Source of the DNA: Sphingomonadales bacterium
Lineage (GTDB): Bacteria; Pseudomonadota; Alphaproteobacteria; Sphingomonadales; Sphingomonadaceae
Length of the DNA stretch: 64,000 bases
Direction of reading: 5' to 3'
Assembly (NCBI GenBank): GCA_006226685.1
Contig: SBGG01000067.1
Coordinates: 1-64,000, forward strand
Made by a program: the position numbers and the translations under genes. Below the pieces are notes generated by a model, which was given only the letters and a program-made list of their open reading frames with translations, made no database searches and was not told where the DNA came from. Positions 40,842 through 50,696 of this stretch are shown here, in pieces (the stretch's first letter is position 1; each line of letters starts with the position of its first letter).

Positions 40842-43349
40842 TTACCAGCGCTTGGTCAGCACGAAGCGGAAGCTGCGACCGAAGACCGGACGACCATAAA
40901 TGGCGGTCGAGGCCCCCTGACCGGAGAGCTGATCGGTACGCGGATTGCCCTCGGTCAGGCCCTTGGCATTGGTGATATTGTCGCCCACCACCTGGAACTG
41001 CCAGGTACCGCGCGACAGGGTGAAACCCGCACCGAGCGTGTCATAGGACGGCAACTCGGTCAGATTGTAGAGGTCGACATAGCGCTTGCCGACATAATTG
41101 TAGCGCAGATAGGCATCGACATTGGTGCCGGCGATATCGAAGTTCACGCTCGGCCGGAAATTGCCGTAAACCTTCGGCTCACGGACGAGCTGATTACCCT
41201 CGACTGCCGCCGCCGAAGCCCCGAATTCATTGACGAGGTTCGACATGGTCGGATCGCTGACGGTCAGTGTACCGGCCAGCGTCAGCCATTTGATCGGGCG
41301 AACCGAAATATCGGCCTCCACGCCCTTGGTTTCGGCCTGACCGATGAAGGTCAGCGTCTGGTTATTCTGGCCGGTCTGCGGATTATAGGCGAGGAACGAC
41401 GCGTTGAACGGATCGAACTTCGTGTAGAAACCCGTGAAATAGGCCTGCACCATCGGCAGCGAGATCTTGATGCCCGCCTCATATTGGCGCGCCTTGGTCG
41501 TCACCGGCGTGCCGGTCGAATAGACGATGGATTCGCCCGGAACGCGATAGGCCTCCGAAATGCGGCCATAGAGGCCGAAATGGCGCGACAGGTCGTAATT
41601 GGCACCCAGCGTCCAGGGGGTTACCGTTTTGGTCAGGTTCCGGTTGTTAATGGTGCCATCGAACGCGCGGGTCGAATCATCGGCCAGCGTTGTCGGATCG
41701 CCCAGATCGACCCCGCTTACCTGCCCGAGGCCATAGCCTTTATAGCTATAGGCTTCGTGCCGGATACCGCCATCGATGCGCAGCTTGTCGGTGACCTGCC
41801 AGCTGTCATTGGCGTAAAGCGCCCACATCGTCACGTCCGACTTGCCGCCGGTCAGCGTGGTCGCATAGCGCAGCACCCCGTTGTCGGTGACATAACCGAG
41901 CACGTCTCCGGTCGCCGAATAGGCGACAAGGTCGAGTGTCCGGGGCTGGGTCGCGATTTCGAACAGATAATCCTGATAACGCTGGCGATAGACGGTGCCA
42001 TAAGCGGTGCCATAGGCGCCGAACGCGATGCTGTGCGTACCGAGGCCGGTCTTGATGTCGCGGGTTATGCGCAGGTCGCCCTGGGTCGAGTAGAAATCGG
42101 AACTGACCGCACGATATTGCGCCGCGGTAACGAGGCCGGACGCCGAGTTCGGATCATAGAGCGTCTGGCCGTTGGTGCCCGCGATCGCATAGCCCATATA
42201 GGCGACATTGCTGCCGAATGCGGTCTGGGCCGCGCTCAGATAGCTGTTGGCAAAGGCCGTGCCGTCCTGCGGGTTGCTGGTCGAATACAGCGCGTCGAAA
42301 TCGACCTTGCCGTCGGTGTAACGGCCCTTGGCGCTGACCGTCCATTCCCCGAAATTGCCGGTATAATCGAGACCGAGCATGAAGTAGCGGGTGTGGCGAC
42401 CGTTCGACAGGTCGCGGTCTTCCACCATCGTACCGCCTTCGCCATCGGAATAGCGCATCCGCGCATTCTGAAGCACGGGGCTGTTCATCGTGCCCTTGAA
42501 ATAATCCAGATAAGGGTCGAGCGAGACGGAGGGATCGCGCGGATCGGCCACCGGAATCGGCAGATAGAAGAGGTTCCGGTCATTGAGATAGGTGCCGGAC
42601 AGGCGGATTTCGCCATTGTCCAGTTCCCGCACGATATTGGCGCGGACCTGACCGCCCTTGTCCGCCGGGAAACCGCTATAGCGGGCGCCGTCATTCTGAC
42701 GGAGGAAGCCGCCGATCGCATAATAGGTGTTCTGGCCGAGCGGACCCGCACTATAGGCGTCGAGACGATAGAGATCGGTATCGCCCACGGTCACGCGCAC
42801 CGCGCCTTCCGGCGTGTCTGTACCGCGCACGGTAATCTGGTTGTAGATCGCCGCCGCATTGCTGGCGAACACCGGCGAGGGGCCGCCGCGCACAAATTCG
42901 ACGGTGCGGGTCATGAGGTCGGTGCGGTTGAGCACGTCGCCCTTGAAGAAATTGCCGTCATTATCGCCATAGATCGGCATGCCGTCCTGCTGGAAAGCCT
43001 GAAAACTGCCTTCGTTGGGAATGCCGCGAATGCGGTAGACATTCTGCACCTCGCCGCCGGTCGCTTCGGCATGAATGCCGGGAAGCTGGCCCAGCAGATC
43101 GGCGAAGTTAAGCGGCGCCATCTTCTGAATATCGTCATTCGAAAGCGTGGTGACGGCGTAGGAGACGTCGAATTTCTTCTGCGCCTTGGACGATCCGGTC
43201 ACGATGATCGTATCGCCGGAAAGGCCGGTGGCGGCATCGCTCGCCTCTGCGGCGGCGGCTGGCGCTTCGTCCGCCCGCGCCATACCGGCGGTGCAGAGGA
43301 AAAGCGAAATTGCCAGTGTCGATGTACCGCGCAAAACAGGTCCAATCAT
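40842..43349 (-). CDS. TonB-dependent receptor
   Basis: Signal peptide MIGPVLRGTSTLAISLFLCTAGMARA, DTIIVTGSSKAQKKFDVSYAVTTL, plug and barrel with terminal ...GRSFRFVLTKRW. The ATG at 43349 has a GGGGG RBS; an upstream ATG at 43361 also exists. Confidence 0.93.
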   Translation of the reverse strand: MIGPVLRGTSTLAISLFLCTAGMARADEAPAAAAEASDAATGLSGDTIIVTGSSKAQKKFDVSYAVTTLSNDDIQKMAPLNFADLLGQLPGIHAEATGGEVQNVYRIRGIPNEGSFQAFQQDGMPIYGDNDGNFFKGDVLNRTDLMTRTVEFVRGGPSPVFASNAAAIYNQITVRGTDTPEGAVRVTVGDTDLYRLDAYSAGPLGQNTYYAIGGFLRQNDGARYSGFPADKGGQVRANIVRELDNGEIRLSGTYLNDRNLFYLPIPVADPRDPSVSLDPYLDYFKGTMNSPVLQNARMRYSDGEGGTMVEDRDLSNGRHTRYFMLGLDYTGNFGEWTVSAKGRYTDGKVDFDALYSTSNPQDGTAFANSYLSAAQTAFGSNVAYMGYAIAGTNGQTLYDPNSASGLVTAAQYRAVSSDFYSTQGDLRITRDIKTGLGTHSIAFGAYGTAYGTVYRQRYQDYLFEIATQPRTLDLVAYSATGDVLGYVTDNGVLRYATTLTGGKSDVTMWALYANDSWQVTDKLRIDGGIRHEAYSYKGYGLGQVSGVDLGDPTTLADDSTRAFDGTINNRNLTKTVTPWTLGANYDLSRHFGLYGRISEAYRVPGESIVYSTGTPVTTKARQYEAGIKISLPMVQAYFTGFYTKFDPFNASFLAYNPQTGQNNQTLTFIGQAETKGVEADISVRPIKWLTLAGTLTVSDPTMSNLVNEFGASAAAVEGNQLVREPKVYGNFRPSVNFDIAGTNVDAYLRYNYVGKRYVDLYNLTELPSYDTLGAGFTLSRGTWQFQVVGDNITNAKGLTEGNPRTDQLSGQGASTAIYGRPVFGRSFRFVLTKRW

Positions 43350-43364
43350 GGAAACCCCCATTAA

Positions 43365-43385
43365 TAAATAAATTTGCTTTATTTA
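43365..43385. promoter_or_regulatory. Candidate ROK-family operator
   Basis: TAAATAAA-TTTGC-TTTATTTA, a perfect 8-bp inverted repeat in an AT-rich patch just upstream of the receptor start and between receptor and ROK regulator. Confidence 0.5.
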
Positions 43386-43477
43386 AGAAAGACGGACCGC
43401 TAGGCCCGATCCGTCGTTCGCGGCCCCGCTACCGGGTTCAGGCTTCAATTTCGTGACAGGATCAGCCAAAAGAAATC

Positions 43478-44665
43478 ATGGCAGAGGAAATGCGCTGGAA
43501 ATATTTTTCGGATGACCGGGATGCCCGGCTGGGGCGCAGCCTTTCGGGCACCAATCTCGCGCTGGCCGGCGATTATAACCAGCGCATCGTGCTGCAATCG
43601 ATTCGGCGGCACGACATGGTCACCCGGTCGCAACTGGTGGCGATGACAGGCCTGACGGCGCCGACCATCATGAACATTACCCGCCGGTTGCTGGAACAGG
43701 GCCTGATCGTCAATTGCGGACGGACGGAGGGCGCGCGCGGACAACCGGCCATGCGCTTCATGGTCAATGCCGATGGTTGCCATGCGTTCGGCGTCAATAT
43801 CGACCGGGATCAGCTGACAGTCGTCCTCCTCGATCTTGCCGGGCGGGTACGCGCCCTGCGCCGCCATGACGAGGCATTTCTGCTGCCCGAGGCGGCCCGG
43901 ACGATCATCGCCGGATTGATGCGATCGATTCTCGATGAAACCGGCATCGATGTCGACCGGATCATCGGCCTGGGCGTCGCCGTGCCGGACGACCTCGGCA
44001 AAGTGCCGCTACGCCGGATGCCGGAGGGCTATGCGATCTGGACCGATACCGATGTGGGGGCGTTGCTGCGCCCGATCTGGTCCGGCCCGCTCCATATCGA
44101 CAATGACGCGGCGGCGGCGGCGATCGGCGAGGCGCAATTCGGCCTTGGCCTCGTCCATCCGAGCTTTTTCTACATATTGGTCATGGCCGGGCTGGGCGGC
44201 GGCGTGGTGCTCGATGGCGTTTATCATCGCGGCGCGGCGGCGCGCAGCGGTGAGCTTGGCTTCCTGCCCCATGGCGACGGGATGTTGCAGGATGTCGTCT
44301 CGCTCTCCGGCCTACGGCACCGCCTTGCCGGGGCCGAAACCGCGGCAGACAGGGAGGCCGCGCTCGAGGGCTGGCTCGATGATGCCGCACTTGCGCTCGT
44401 CCCTGTGGTCGCGGCGATCAACTGCCTCATCAACCCGGATGCAATCCTGATCGGCGGGGGGCTGGACCGAGATGTGGCGGCCCGCCTCATCCGCCGGATA
44501 CAGGACATGGCCGGCCGGACCACCAGCCGGAAAATCCCCGCCGAGGCCGCACTCGCCATCGCCCGTATCTATGACCATGCGGCGGCGATCGGTGCGGCGA
44601 TATTGCCTTTCCTCGACCAGTTGCTGCCGACCGAGGGAAGCCTGATGAAACGCCCGGGCGACTGA
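43478..44665 (+). CDS. ROK family transcriptional regulator (NagC/Mlc-type)
   Basis: N-terminal winged HTH (QSIRRHDMVTRSQLVAMTGLTAPTIMNITRRLLEQGLI), ROK domain (GLGVAVPDDLGK, HIDNDAAAAAIGEAQFG, VMAGLGGGVVLDGVYHRGAAARSGELG). Confidence 0.92.
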   Translation: MAEEMRWKYFSDDRDARLGRSLSGTNLALAGDYNQRIVLQSIRRHDMVTRSQLVAMTGLTAPTIMNITRRLLEQGLIVNCGRTEGARGQPAMRFMVNADGCHAFGVNIDRDQLTVVLLDLAGRVRALRRHDEAFLLPEAARTIIAGLMRSILDETGIDVDRIIGLGVAVPDDLGKVPLRRMPEGYAIWTDTDVGALLRPIWSGPLHIDNDAAAAAIGEAQFGLGLVHPSFFYILVMAGLGGGVVLDGVYHRGAAARSGELGFLPHGDGMLQDVVSLSGLRHRLAGAETAADREAALEGWLDDAALALVPVVAAINCLINPDAILIGGGLDRDVAARLIRRIQDMAGRTTSRKIPAEAALAIARIYDHAAAIGAAILPFLDQLLPTEGSLMKRPGD

Positions 44666-44687
44666 TCCCACCCCAAGGTGACACCCC

Positions 44688-46238
44688 TTACGCCCGTTCG
44701 ACCGCAACTCTGCCCGGTTCGACGGCAAAGCTCGCCAATGTGCTGATCGCGCCACCGGGTGCCTGCACATGGTCCATCACCTTCACATCCGTTTTCCAGA
44801 GCCCCGGCGCGATGTCGAATAATTGATAACCGCGCTTGTCGATCATCAGCTTGAAATGCGGGTTCTTCCGATATTGGCCCTCAAGATCCGGAAGCGGCCT
44901 GCCGTCTCCTCCTGAGGTGATGGAGGTGGCGAGAAATTCGACCGCCGCCATCTCGCCGTCCGGCGCCTCATCCCGGCATGGCAGCGTGCCGACGAAATGC
45001 CGGTGATAATCGCCCGAGGCGATGACGGCATTGGTAAGGCCATGCCTGCGGATACTCTCGATCAGGCGCGCGCGCGCGGGGCGGTAGCCATCCCAGCTGT
45101 CATAGCCGAAATTGGGCTCTCCGCCCTCTGACGGGTTGCGGTCATAGGGCATGACGAGCACCTGCTGGGCCAGCAGGTTCCAATGCGCCTCATTGCCGAG
45201 CCCTTCATCGAGCCAATCCTCCTGCGCCTGCCCCAGCATCGTCGGCGAGACATGCGCTTCCGGCGGGCAGGGTCGCACCTTGCCGTCATTACAGGGCTGA
45301 TCCGACCGATGGCTGCGCGTATCGAGAACATGCATCCGGACGAGCCGCCCATAATCGAGCCGTCGATAATAATTCGTCCGGCCGAAAAGGCGCGGCATCT
45401 GCGCCTGCCGGACGGGCATATGCTCATACCAGGCCTGCATCGCGGCGAACCGGCGCAACGCGAAAATTTCGGGGGGCGAGCCGTCGCGATCGATATCGGC
45501 CGCCCAGTTATTATCAACCTCATGATCGTCGAACGTGGAAAGGAAGGCGCAGGCCCGATGAGCCGCCTGCAGATGCGCGTCGGTTTTATACTGCGCATAA
45601 CGGCGGCGATAATCGTCGAGACTATAAAGCTTGTCGCCCAGATGCGGCCGCACGATCCACGGGTTGGAAAGATCGGCAGCGCCCTCATAAATATAGTCGC
45701 CATAATGATAAATGAGGTCGAGATCAGGCTCGCGGGCAAGATGGCCCCAGGCATCGAAATAGCCATGTTCCCATTTCTGGCATCCCGCGACGCCGATGCG
45801 CAACCGTTGCGGCAGCATCTCCGCCGGCGGTGCGGTGCGCGCCCTGCCGGACGGGCTGATGTCGCTGCCCGCAGTCGCGAACCGGTACCAATAATGCCGA
45901 TGCGGCAACAGGCCGCCGACCTCGACATGGACCGAATGGGCCAGTTCCGGGCGGGCGACGGCCTCGCCATGGGCCGCTATCCGCGAAAACCCCTCATCCT
46001 CGGCCACTTCCCAGCGAACCGGAACCGGCGCCATCGGCATGCCGCCATGCTCATCCAGCGGACGCGGCGCCAGCCTGGTCCAGATGACGAAGCCATCCGG
46101 CCAGGGATCTCCGGCAGCGACCCCAAGGGTGAACGGAAAAGCGCCAAGCGGTGCGGCCAGCAGGCGTGCCGGAGCAAAGGCGAGCGGAATCGCCATATGC
46201 CCCATCGCCAGCATCAATGCGCGTCGATCAAATTGCAT
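44688..46238 (-). CDS. phoD: Alkaline phosphatase D (PhoD) family phosphodiesterase
   Basis: FTLGVAAGDPWPDGFVIWTRLAPRPLD, YHYGDYIYEGAADL, STFDDHEVDNNWAADID, AVIASGDYHRHFVG. Confidence 0.9.
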   Translation of the reverse strand: MQFDRRALMLAMGHMAIPLAFAPARLLAAPLGAFPFTLGVAAGDPWPDGFVIWTRLAPRPLDEHGGMPMAPVPVRWEVAEDEGFSRIAAHGEAVARPELAHSVHVEVGGLLPHRHYWYRFATAGSDISPSGRARTAPPAEMLPQRLRIGVAGCQKWEHGYFDAWGHLAREPDLDLIYHYGDYIYEGAADLSNPWIVRPHLGDKLYSLDDYRRRYAQYKTDAHLQAAHRACAFLSTFDDHEVDNNWAADIDRDGSPPEIFALRRFAAMQAWYEHMPVRQAQMPRLFGRTNYYRRLDYGRLVRMHVLDTRSHRSDQPCNDGKVRPCPPEAHVSPTMLGQAQEDWLDEGLGNEAHWNLLAQQVLVMPYDRNPSEGGEPNFGYDSWDGYRPARARLIESIRRHGLTNAVIASGDYHRHFVGTLPCRDEAPDGEMAAVEFLATSITSGGDGRPLPDLEGQYRKNPHFKLMIDKRGYQLFDIAPGLWKTDVKVMDHVQAPGGAISTLASFAVEPGRVAVERA

Positions 46239-46307
46239 GGCGCTACCCCCTTGATAGAAGAAAATAGAGACCGGCGCGCTCCAATGACCGCGCCGGTCCC
46301 TTACCGA

Positions 46308-49300
46308 TCAGAAACGAACCTTGGCACCGACGAAGAACTCCGCCCCCAGGGCGTCATAGGTCGACGGATAGGTGTTGGCCTGCTGCTGCGAATAGCCGAC
46401 GATCGGGGGATTGAGGTCGAACAGATTATTGACCCCGCCATAAAGAGTCATCTTCCGGCCGGGAATGTCGAGGCTGAAGGACAGGTCGATATAGTCACGC
46501 GCGGCCATCACCGGCGCGGCCAGATCGGCCTTGGAGGGGCCGCTCATCCCGAGACGGCGGGGAATGACGATCCGGTCGTCGGTCACCGCGCTCAGATGAC
46601 GATGCTGTACCTTCAGCGTCAGCGGCCCGCTGTTCCAGCTGATGCGCGAGACCGTCTTGAGCCGGGGATGGGGATCGCCGCAGGTCAGGCCGAAGGCGCC
46701 CGCACATTTGCTCACCTCGTCCGGCAGATCCTGCACCGGCGTGATCGAATAGGATTCGAGCCATGTGCCGCGCGCGTCGATGGTCAACATGCTTTCGCCG
46801 CCCGCCAGGCCGAAACCGAGCCGCTTCTTCCACGCCAGGCCGAAATCGATGCCGGATGTTTCCAGCCTGCCGATATTGGTGTTGAGCGCCAGCACGCTGT
46901 ACGGGGCCTCGATCCGCCCATCGGCGGGGTTGCGGCGCACCGCCTTGCAGACCGCGCTCTGCGCGTCCTGAATGACGGAATAACACAGGTTGAAGATGCT
47001 GGTGACGCCCCCTGCCAGCGGCGCGATCGCATCCTTGATCCTGATATTGAAATAATCAGCGGTCAGGGTGAGGTTCGGGATGAAATGCGGCGTGATGGTC
47101 ACACCGAAACTATAGGTATCCGACGTCTCGACCGTCAGGTCGGGATTGCCGCCATAGAGGACATCGAGCCGGTCGCCGCTCTGCAAAGCGGAATCGCCGA
47201 CCAGATTGACCGGCACGCCCGTCGCGATGCACAGATCGCGCAGCACGGTGTCCGTCGCCGCCGCAGGCTGGGCGCAGGGATCGCTCGCACGCGGACGATC
47301 CGCCGCCTGACCGCCGAACAGTTCATAGATGTTCGGTGCCCGCACCGCATGCTGCCATTGGCCCCGGAACAGCAGATCCCGCACCGGCGACCATTCCAGC
47401 CCGCCCAGATAGGTCCATACATTGCTCGCGCCGGAAATATCATAATGCGAATAGCGGAAGGCGCCATTGGCGGTCAGCGCACCGATCGGCGACTGACGGG
47501 AGAGGATCGGCGCACGCAGTTCGCCGAATATCTCATAGACATTCACCTTGCCCTTGGTCGGAAGATAGCTGTCGAAACCGACGCCATCCCCGCTGGCAAG
47601 CGCATCGTCGGGATAGGAATCGGCATAGGCCGAGCGCCATTCAAAACCCAGCGCGCCCCCCAGCGGACCGGCGGGCAGCGACAGGACATTGCTCGAAAAA
47701 TTGGCCGATGCGATATGCTGACGGCTGGTCGAGGGGTTGCTGGTATCGATCGCAAGCTGAGCGACCGCCTCCTGCGAAATGCCGCCCGCGCCGAACAGGT
47801 TGACCAGCGGATCGGCACCGTTGCTGCTGAGCACACCCGCCATCAGCTTGCTGCGCGACACGAGATTATTCAGCTCGGTCACGCTGTCCGCCTGACCATA
47901 GAAATAGGAAATGTCGAAGCGGTTGTCGCGCAGGAAGGATGCGCTCACATCGGGCAGCGATCCCTTCAGGCCGCCACCGGCACGATAGCTGTCGCGCCTG
48001 ACCAGCGCCTGCCGCGCGCCGAATTCCTGAAACCGGCGGGCGATACGCAGGTTGACGAGGCCATCATTCTGACCGGCGCCCGTTTCCAGCAGGTCGAGCT
48101 GATGGAACACCTGCTGCAGGGCGGGCGAAACATAGGGGTTGTCCACCTCGACCGCCAGGGTGGTCGACAGGTTGCTTTCCGCCAGCTGCATGTCGACTTC
48201 GCTGTGGAAATAGGCGAATTCGGTATAAGCGGTCACCGCATCGCTCAGGTCGAAATGACCGAAACCCGACAGGCCGTAGCGCTTGGCCGGAATGACCAGA
48301 TAGTTGAGCGGCGCGAAATTATAGCGATCGGCCGGATCGGCAAACGGCCGCGCCGCCGAACCGGCTCCGTCGAAGGTGAAACCTGCCGAACCAATGCCGG
48401 AAAGCCCCGCCGCCGAAAGCGCCGATTTGAGGCCCGCCATTTCCGGCGCATCGAGCTGTGCGCCATAGGGAATGCCGGAGAAGCTGCCGTCGGGCGACTG
48501 AAGCGACCCGCGCGCAGTCAACACCGGATTGCCCGCGCCGTCGGTTCCGTCGGTCAGCGCATAGTTGGAATAGCCGCGCGCAGACTGACGCACGCCGTCC
48601 CGCTCGTAATAATTGCCGGACAGCACGATGTTACCGCGCCCACCTGCAAAATTGCTTCCCCAGGTGACGTCTGCCGACCGGCTCATCGCGTCGCCGCGCG
48701 TCGCGCCGCCGGTCTGAAACCGGCCCTCAATCCCCTCGAAATCGGTCCGCAGGATGAAATTGGTGACGCCCGCAATCGCATCCGAACCATAGACGGCGGA
48801 GGAACCGCCCGTCACCACCTCCACCCGGTCGACAAGCGCCGCCGGGATCGTGTTGATGTCGGTGACCTGATCGGCGCCGAAGAAGATGTAACGGCGGCCG
48901 TTGACCAGCACCAGATTGCGCGCGGTGCCGAGGCCACGCAGGTCGATCTGGGCGGCGCCGGTTCCGGGATTGTTGGAACGGGATGTCTGGCCGCCCGCAA
49001 ATTGCGGCTGGCGCGTAAGTATATCCTCCAGCATGATCGTGCCGCTGCTCTCAATCTCATCGCGGCCCAGCATCGATATAGGCGTGGAGCTTTCCTGCGC
49101 CGTACGCGCGATGCGCGAACCGGTGACGACAATCTCCTCATTCGGGATGACCGCCGACGTCCCGTTCGGGCCCGACGCACCGATGGTGGATGCCTGACGC
49201 CGCCCGAAACGCAGCATGACCGTGCCGCCGGAACGGCTCGCAACCTCCAGCCCTGTTCCGGCGATCAACCGGTGGAGGGCCTCTTCACGCGTCAGTTCCC

Positions 49301-49520
49301 CCTTGATCGGCACGGACCGGATATCGGCGATCCGTTCGCTCGGAAAGAAAATCTGAATCCCGGCCTGCCGGGCATAAATATTCAAAGCATTTGGGAGTGC
49401 TTGCGAAGGTATATCAAAATATTTTGACTGAGACTCCTGTGCATATACCGCAATCGGTGCAACAAAAGCGGAAATCGCACATGAATATTTCGCAAATGAG
49501 CGAACTTTTGAAAACAACAT
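46308..49520 (-). CDS. TonB-dependent receptor with N-terminal STN domain (transducer type)
   Basis: KYFDIPSQALPNALNIYARQAGIQIFFPSERIADIRSVPIKGELTREEALHRLIAGTGLEVASR (STN), then EEIVVTGSRIARTAQESSTPI plug and barrel ending ...GAEFFVGAKVRF. ATG at 49520 preferred. Confidence 0.92.
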   Translation of the reverse strand: MLFSKVRSFAKYSCAISAFVAPIAVYAQESQSKYFDIPSQALPNALNIYARQAGIQIFFPSERIADIRSVPIKGELTREEALHRLIAGTGLEVASRSGGTVMLRFGRRQASTIGASGPNGTSAVIPNEEIVVTGSRIARTAQESSTPISMLGRDEIESSGTIMLEDILTRQPQFAGGQTSRSNNPGTGAAQIDLRGLGTARNLVLVNGRRYIFFGADQVTDINTIPAALVDRVEVVTGGSSAVYGSDAIAGVTNFILRTDFEGIEGRFQTGGATRGDAMSRSADVTWGSNFAGGRGNIVLSGNYYERDGVRQSARGYSNYALTDGTDGAGNPVLTARGSLQSPDGSFSGIPYGAQLDAPEMAGLKSALSAAGLSGIGSAGFTFDGAGSAARPFADPADRYNFAPLNYLVIPAKRYGLSGFGHFDLSDAVTAYTEFAYFHSEVDMQLAESNLSTTLAVEVDNPYVSPALQQVFHQLDLLETGAGQNDGLVNLRIARRFQEFGARQALVRRDSYRAGGGLKGSLPDVSASFLRDNRFDISYFYGQADSVTELNNLVSRSKLMAGVLSSNGADPLVNLFGAGGISQEAVAQLAIDTSNPSTSRQHIASANFSSNVLSLPAGPLGGALGFEWRSAYADSYPDDALASGDGVGFDSYLPTKGKVNVYEIFGELRAPILSRQSPIGALTANGAFRYSHYDISGASNVWTYLGGLEWSPVRDLLFRGQWQHAVRAPNIYELFGGQAADRPRASDPCAQPAAATDTVLRDLCIATGVPVNLVGDSALQSGDRLDVLYGGNPDLTVETSDTYSFGVTITPHFIPNLTLTADYFNIRIKDAIAPLAGGVTSIFNLCYSVIQDAQSAVCKAVRRNPADGRIEAPYSVLALNTNIGRLETSGIDFGLAWKKRLGFGLAGGESMLTIDARGTWLESYSITPVQDLPDEVSKCAGAFGLTCGDPHPRLKTVSRISWNSGPLTLKVQHRHLSAVTDDRIVIPRRLGMSGPSKADLAAPVMAARDYIDLSFSLDIPGRKMTLYGGVNNLFDLNPPIVGYSQQQANTYPSTYDALGAEFFVGAKVRF

Positions 49521-49604
49521 GATAATCCCCTGTTCTTGACCATAGGGAATAATGGCCCTCATAGGGGAGGCGGTTGACGCATAATATTCCGCCATGTTGA
49601 GTTA

Positions 49605-50627
49605 TTATTTTTTAATGGTCAGGAAATAACTCCCGTTCGCGGCCTGCACATCGATATCCAGCGTCGTCCGCAAGGCCGTGAGGAAAGCGGAAGGATCAGC
49701 CGATGTGAACCGTCCGCCCACGCGAATGCCGCCCAGCCCGGAATCCATGATGACGATCTTGCTGGCCAGATAGCGGTTATATTCCTCGACCGCAGACGAC
49801 AGGGGCTCATCCTGAAACAGGATTTCCCCGTCCTGCCACGCCAGCGTGGCCGCCATCTGTCGCCCGGACACTGGCCGGACACTGGGCGCAACATCGGTCA
49901 TCAACAGGGTCTGCGCCTGCCCGGCCGACGCCTGCGCCACCGGCTTACCGGCACTGTACGGCAAGGCCTGCGCCACGCCGCGCAACACCAGCACATCAAG
50001 CGCCCCCGCCTTCAGCCGGGCATTGAAGCGCCCCGCGGAAAGACTGGCGGTCAACCCCTTGCCGATGAGAGACAGCGCCGCCGGACCGGGATGAATATCC
50101 AGCGCGACCTCACCACGTTCCAGCCGGATGATACGCCGGTCGCCATCGAACTTCCATGCGACGGCACTGTCGGTGTTGAGCATCATTTCGCTGCCATCCG
50201 GCATGTATATGCGCCGGCTCTCCCCCACCTGCGTCTCGGCATGATCCCATGCATAGGCGCGGGAGGCGAACAATCCCGCTCCCGCCACCATGACGATACC
50301 CGCCGCGGCAGCCGTACGCAGAAAATATCTGCGGGAAGGTTCGGCAACGGAAACCCCGGCGGGCACCACCTCCGATGCGGGACCCACAACATCATCGTCG
50401 CCTTGCGCTTCGTTCGCGGTTTCCCAGGCGGCCCAGGCACGCGCGAAAGCAATGGCATGCGCCGGACTTTGCGCGCGCCACCGCTCGAATTCCGCCCTTT
50501 CCGCCGTGCCCAGATCATGCCGCACCAGCCAGCAGGCGGCCTCCTCGGCAAGCTGCTCAGAATCATATGCGCGATGCGAAGCTATGGACCATCTCCCGGT
50601 GTCGAATATCGCCTGTACCAGAGGCAA
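49605..50627 (-). CDS. FecR family anti-sigma/sigma-regulator protein
   Basis: Cytoplasmic EEAACWLVRHDLGTAERAEFERWRAQSPAHAIAFARAW, one TM, periplasmic ESRRIYMPDGSEMMLNTDSAVAWKFDGDRRIIRLERGEVALDIHPG. The track start is a TTG; exact start uncertain. Confidence 0.9.
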   Translation of the reverse strand: MPLVQAIFDTGRWSIASHRAYDSEQLAEEAACWLVRHDLGTAERAEFERWRAQSPAHAIAFARAWAAWETANEAQGDDDVVGPASEVVPAGVSVAEPSRRYFLRTAAAAGIVMVAGAGLFASRAYAWDHAETQVGESRRIYMPDGSEMMLNTDSAVAWKFDGDRRIIRLERGEVALDIHPGPAALSLIGKGLTASLSAGRFNARLKAGALDVLVLRGVAQALPYSAGKPVAQASAGQAQTLLMTDVAPSVRPVSGRQMAATLAWQDGEILFQDEPLSSAVEEYNRYLASKIVIMDSGLGGIRVGGRFTSADPSAFLTALRTTLDIDVQAANGSYFLTIKK

Positions 50628-50696
50628 ACGGAACTGCCCCTAGGGTTATGGCGTTCGGGATCGACAGTACCGCCAACTGCCCGTGAAATTTTCCGC

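Noticed and set aside
40740-43364. 874-aa plus-strand ORF antisense to a TonB receptor
   Set aside because: Same shadow-ORF effect; no recognisable domain, and the sense strand encodes a complete receptor.
45183-49427. 1414-aa plus-strand ORF spanning phoD and the STN-type TonB receptor
   Set aside because: Antisense to two clearly recognisable genes; low-complexity Arg/Ile/Gly/His-rich translation typical of shadow ORFs opposite high-GC3 coding DNA.
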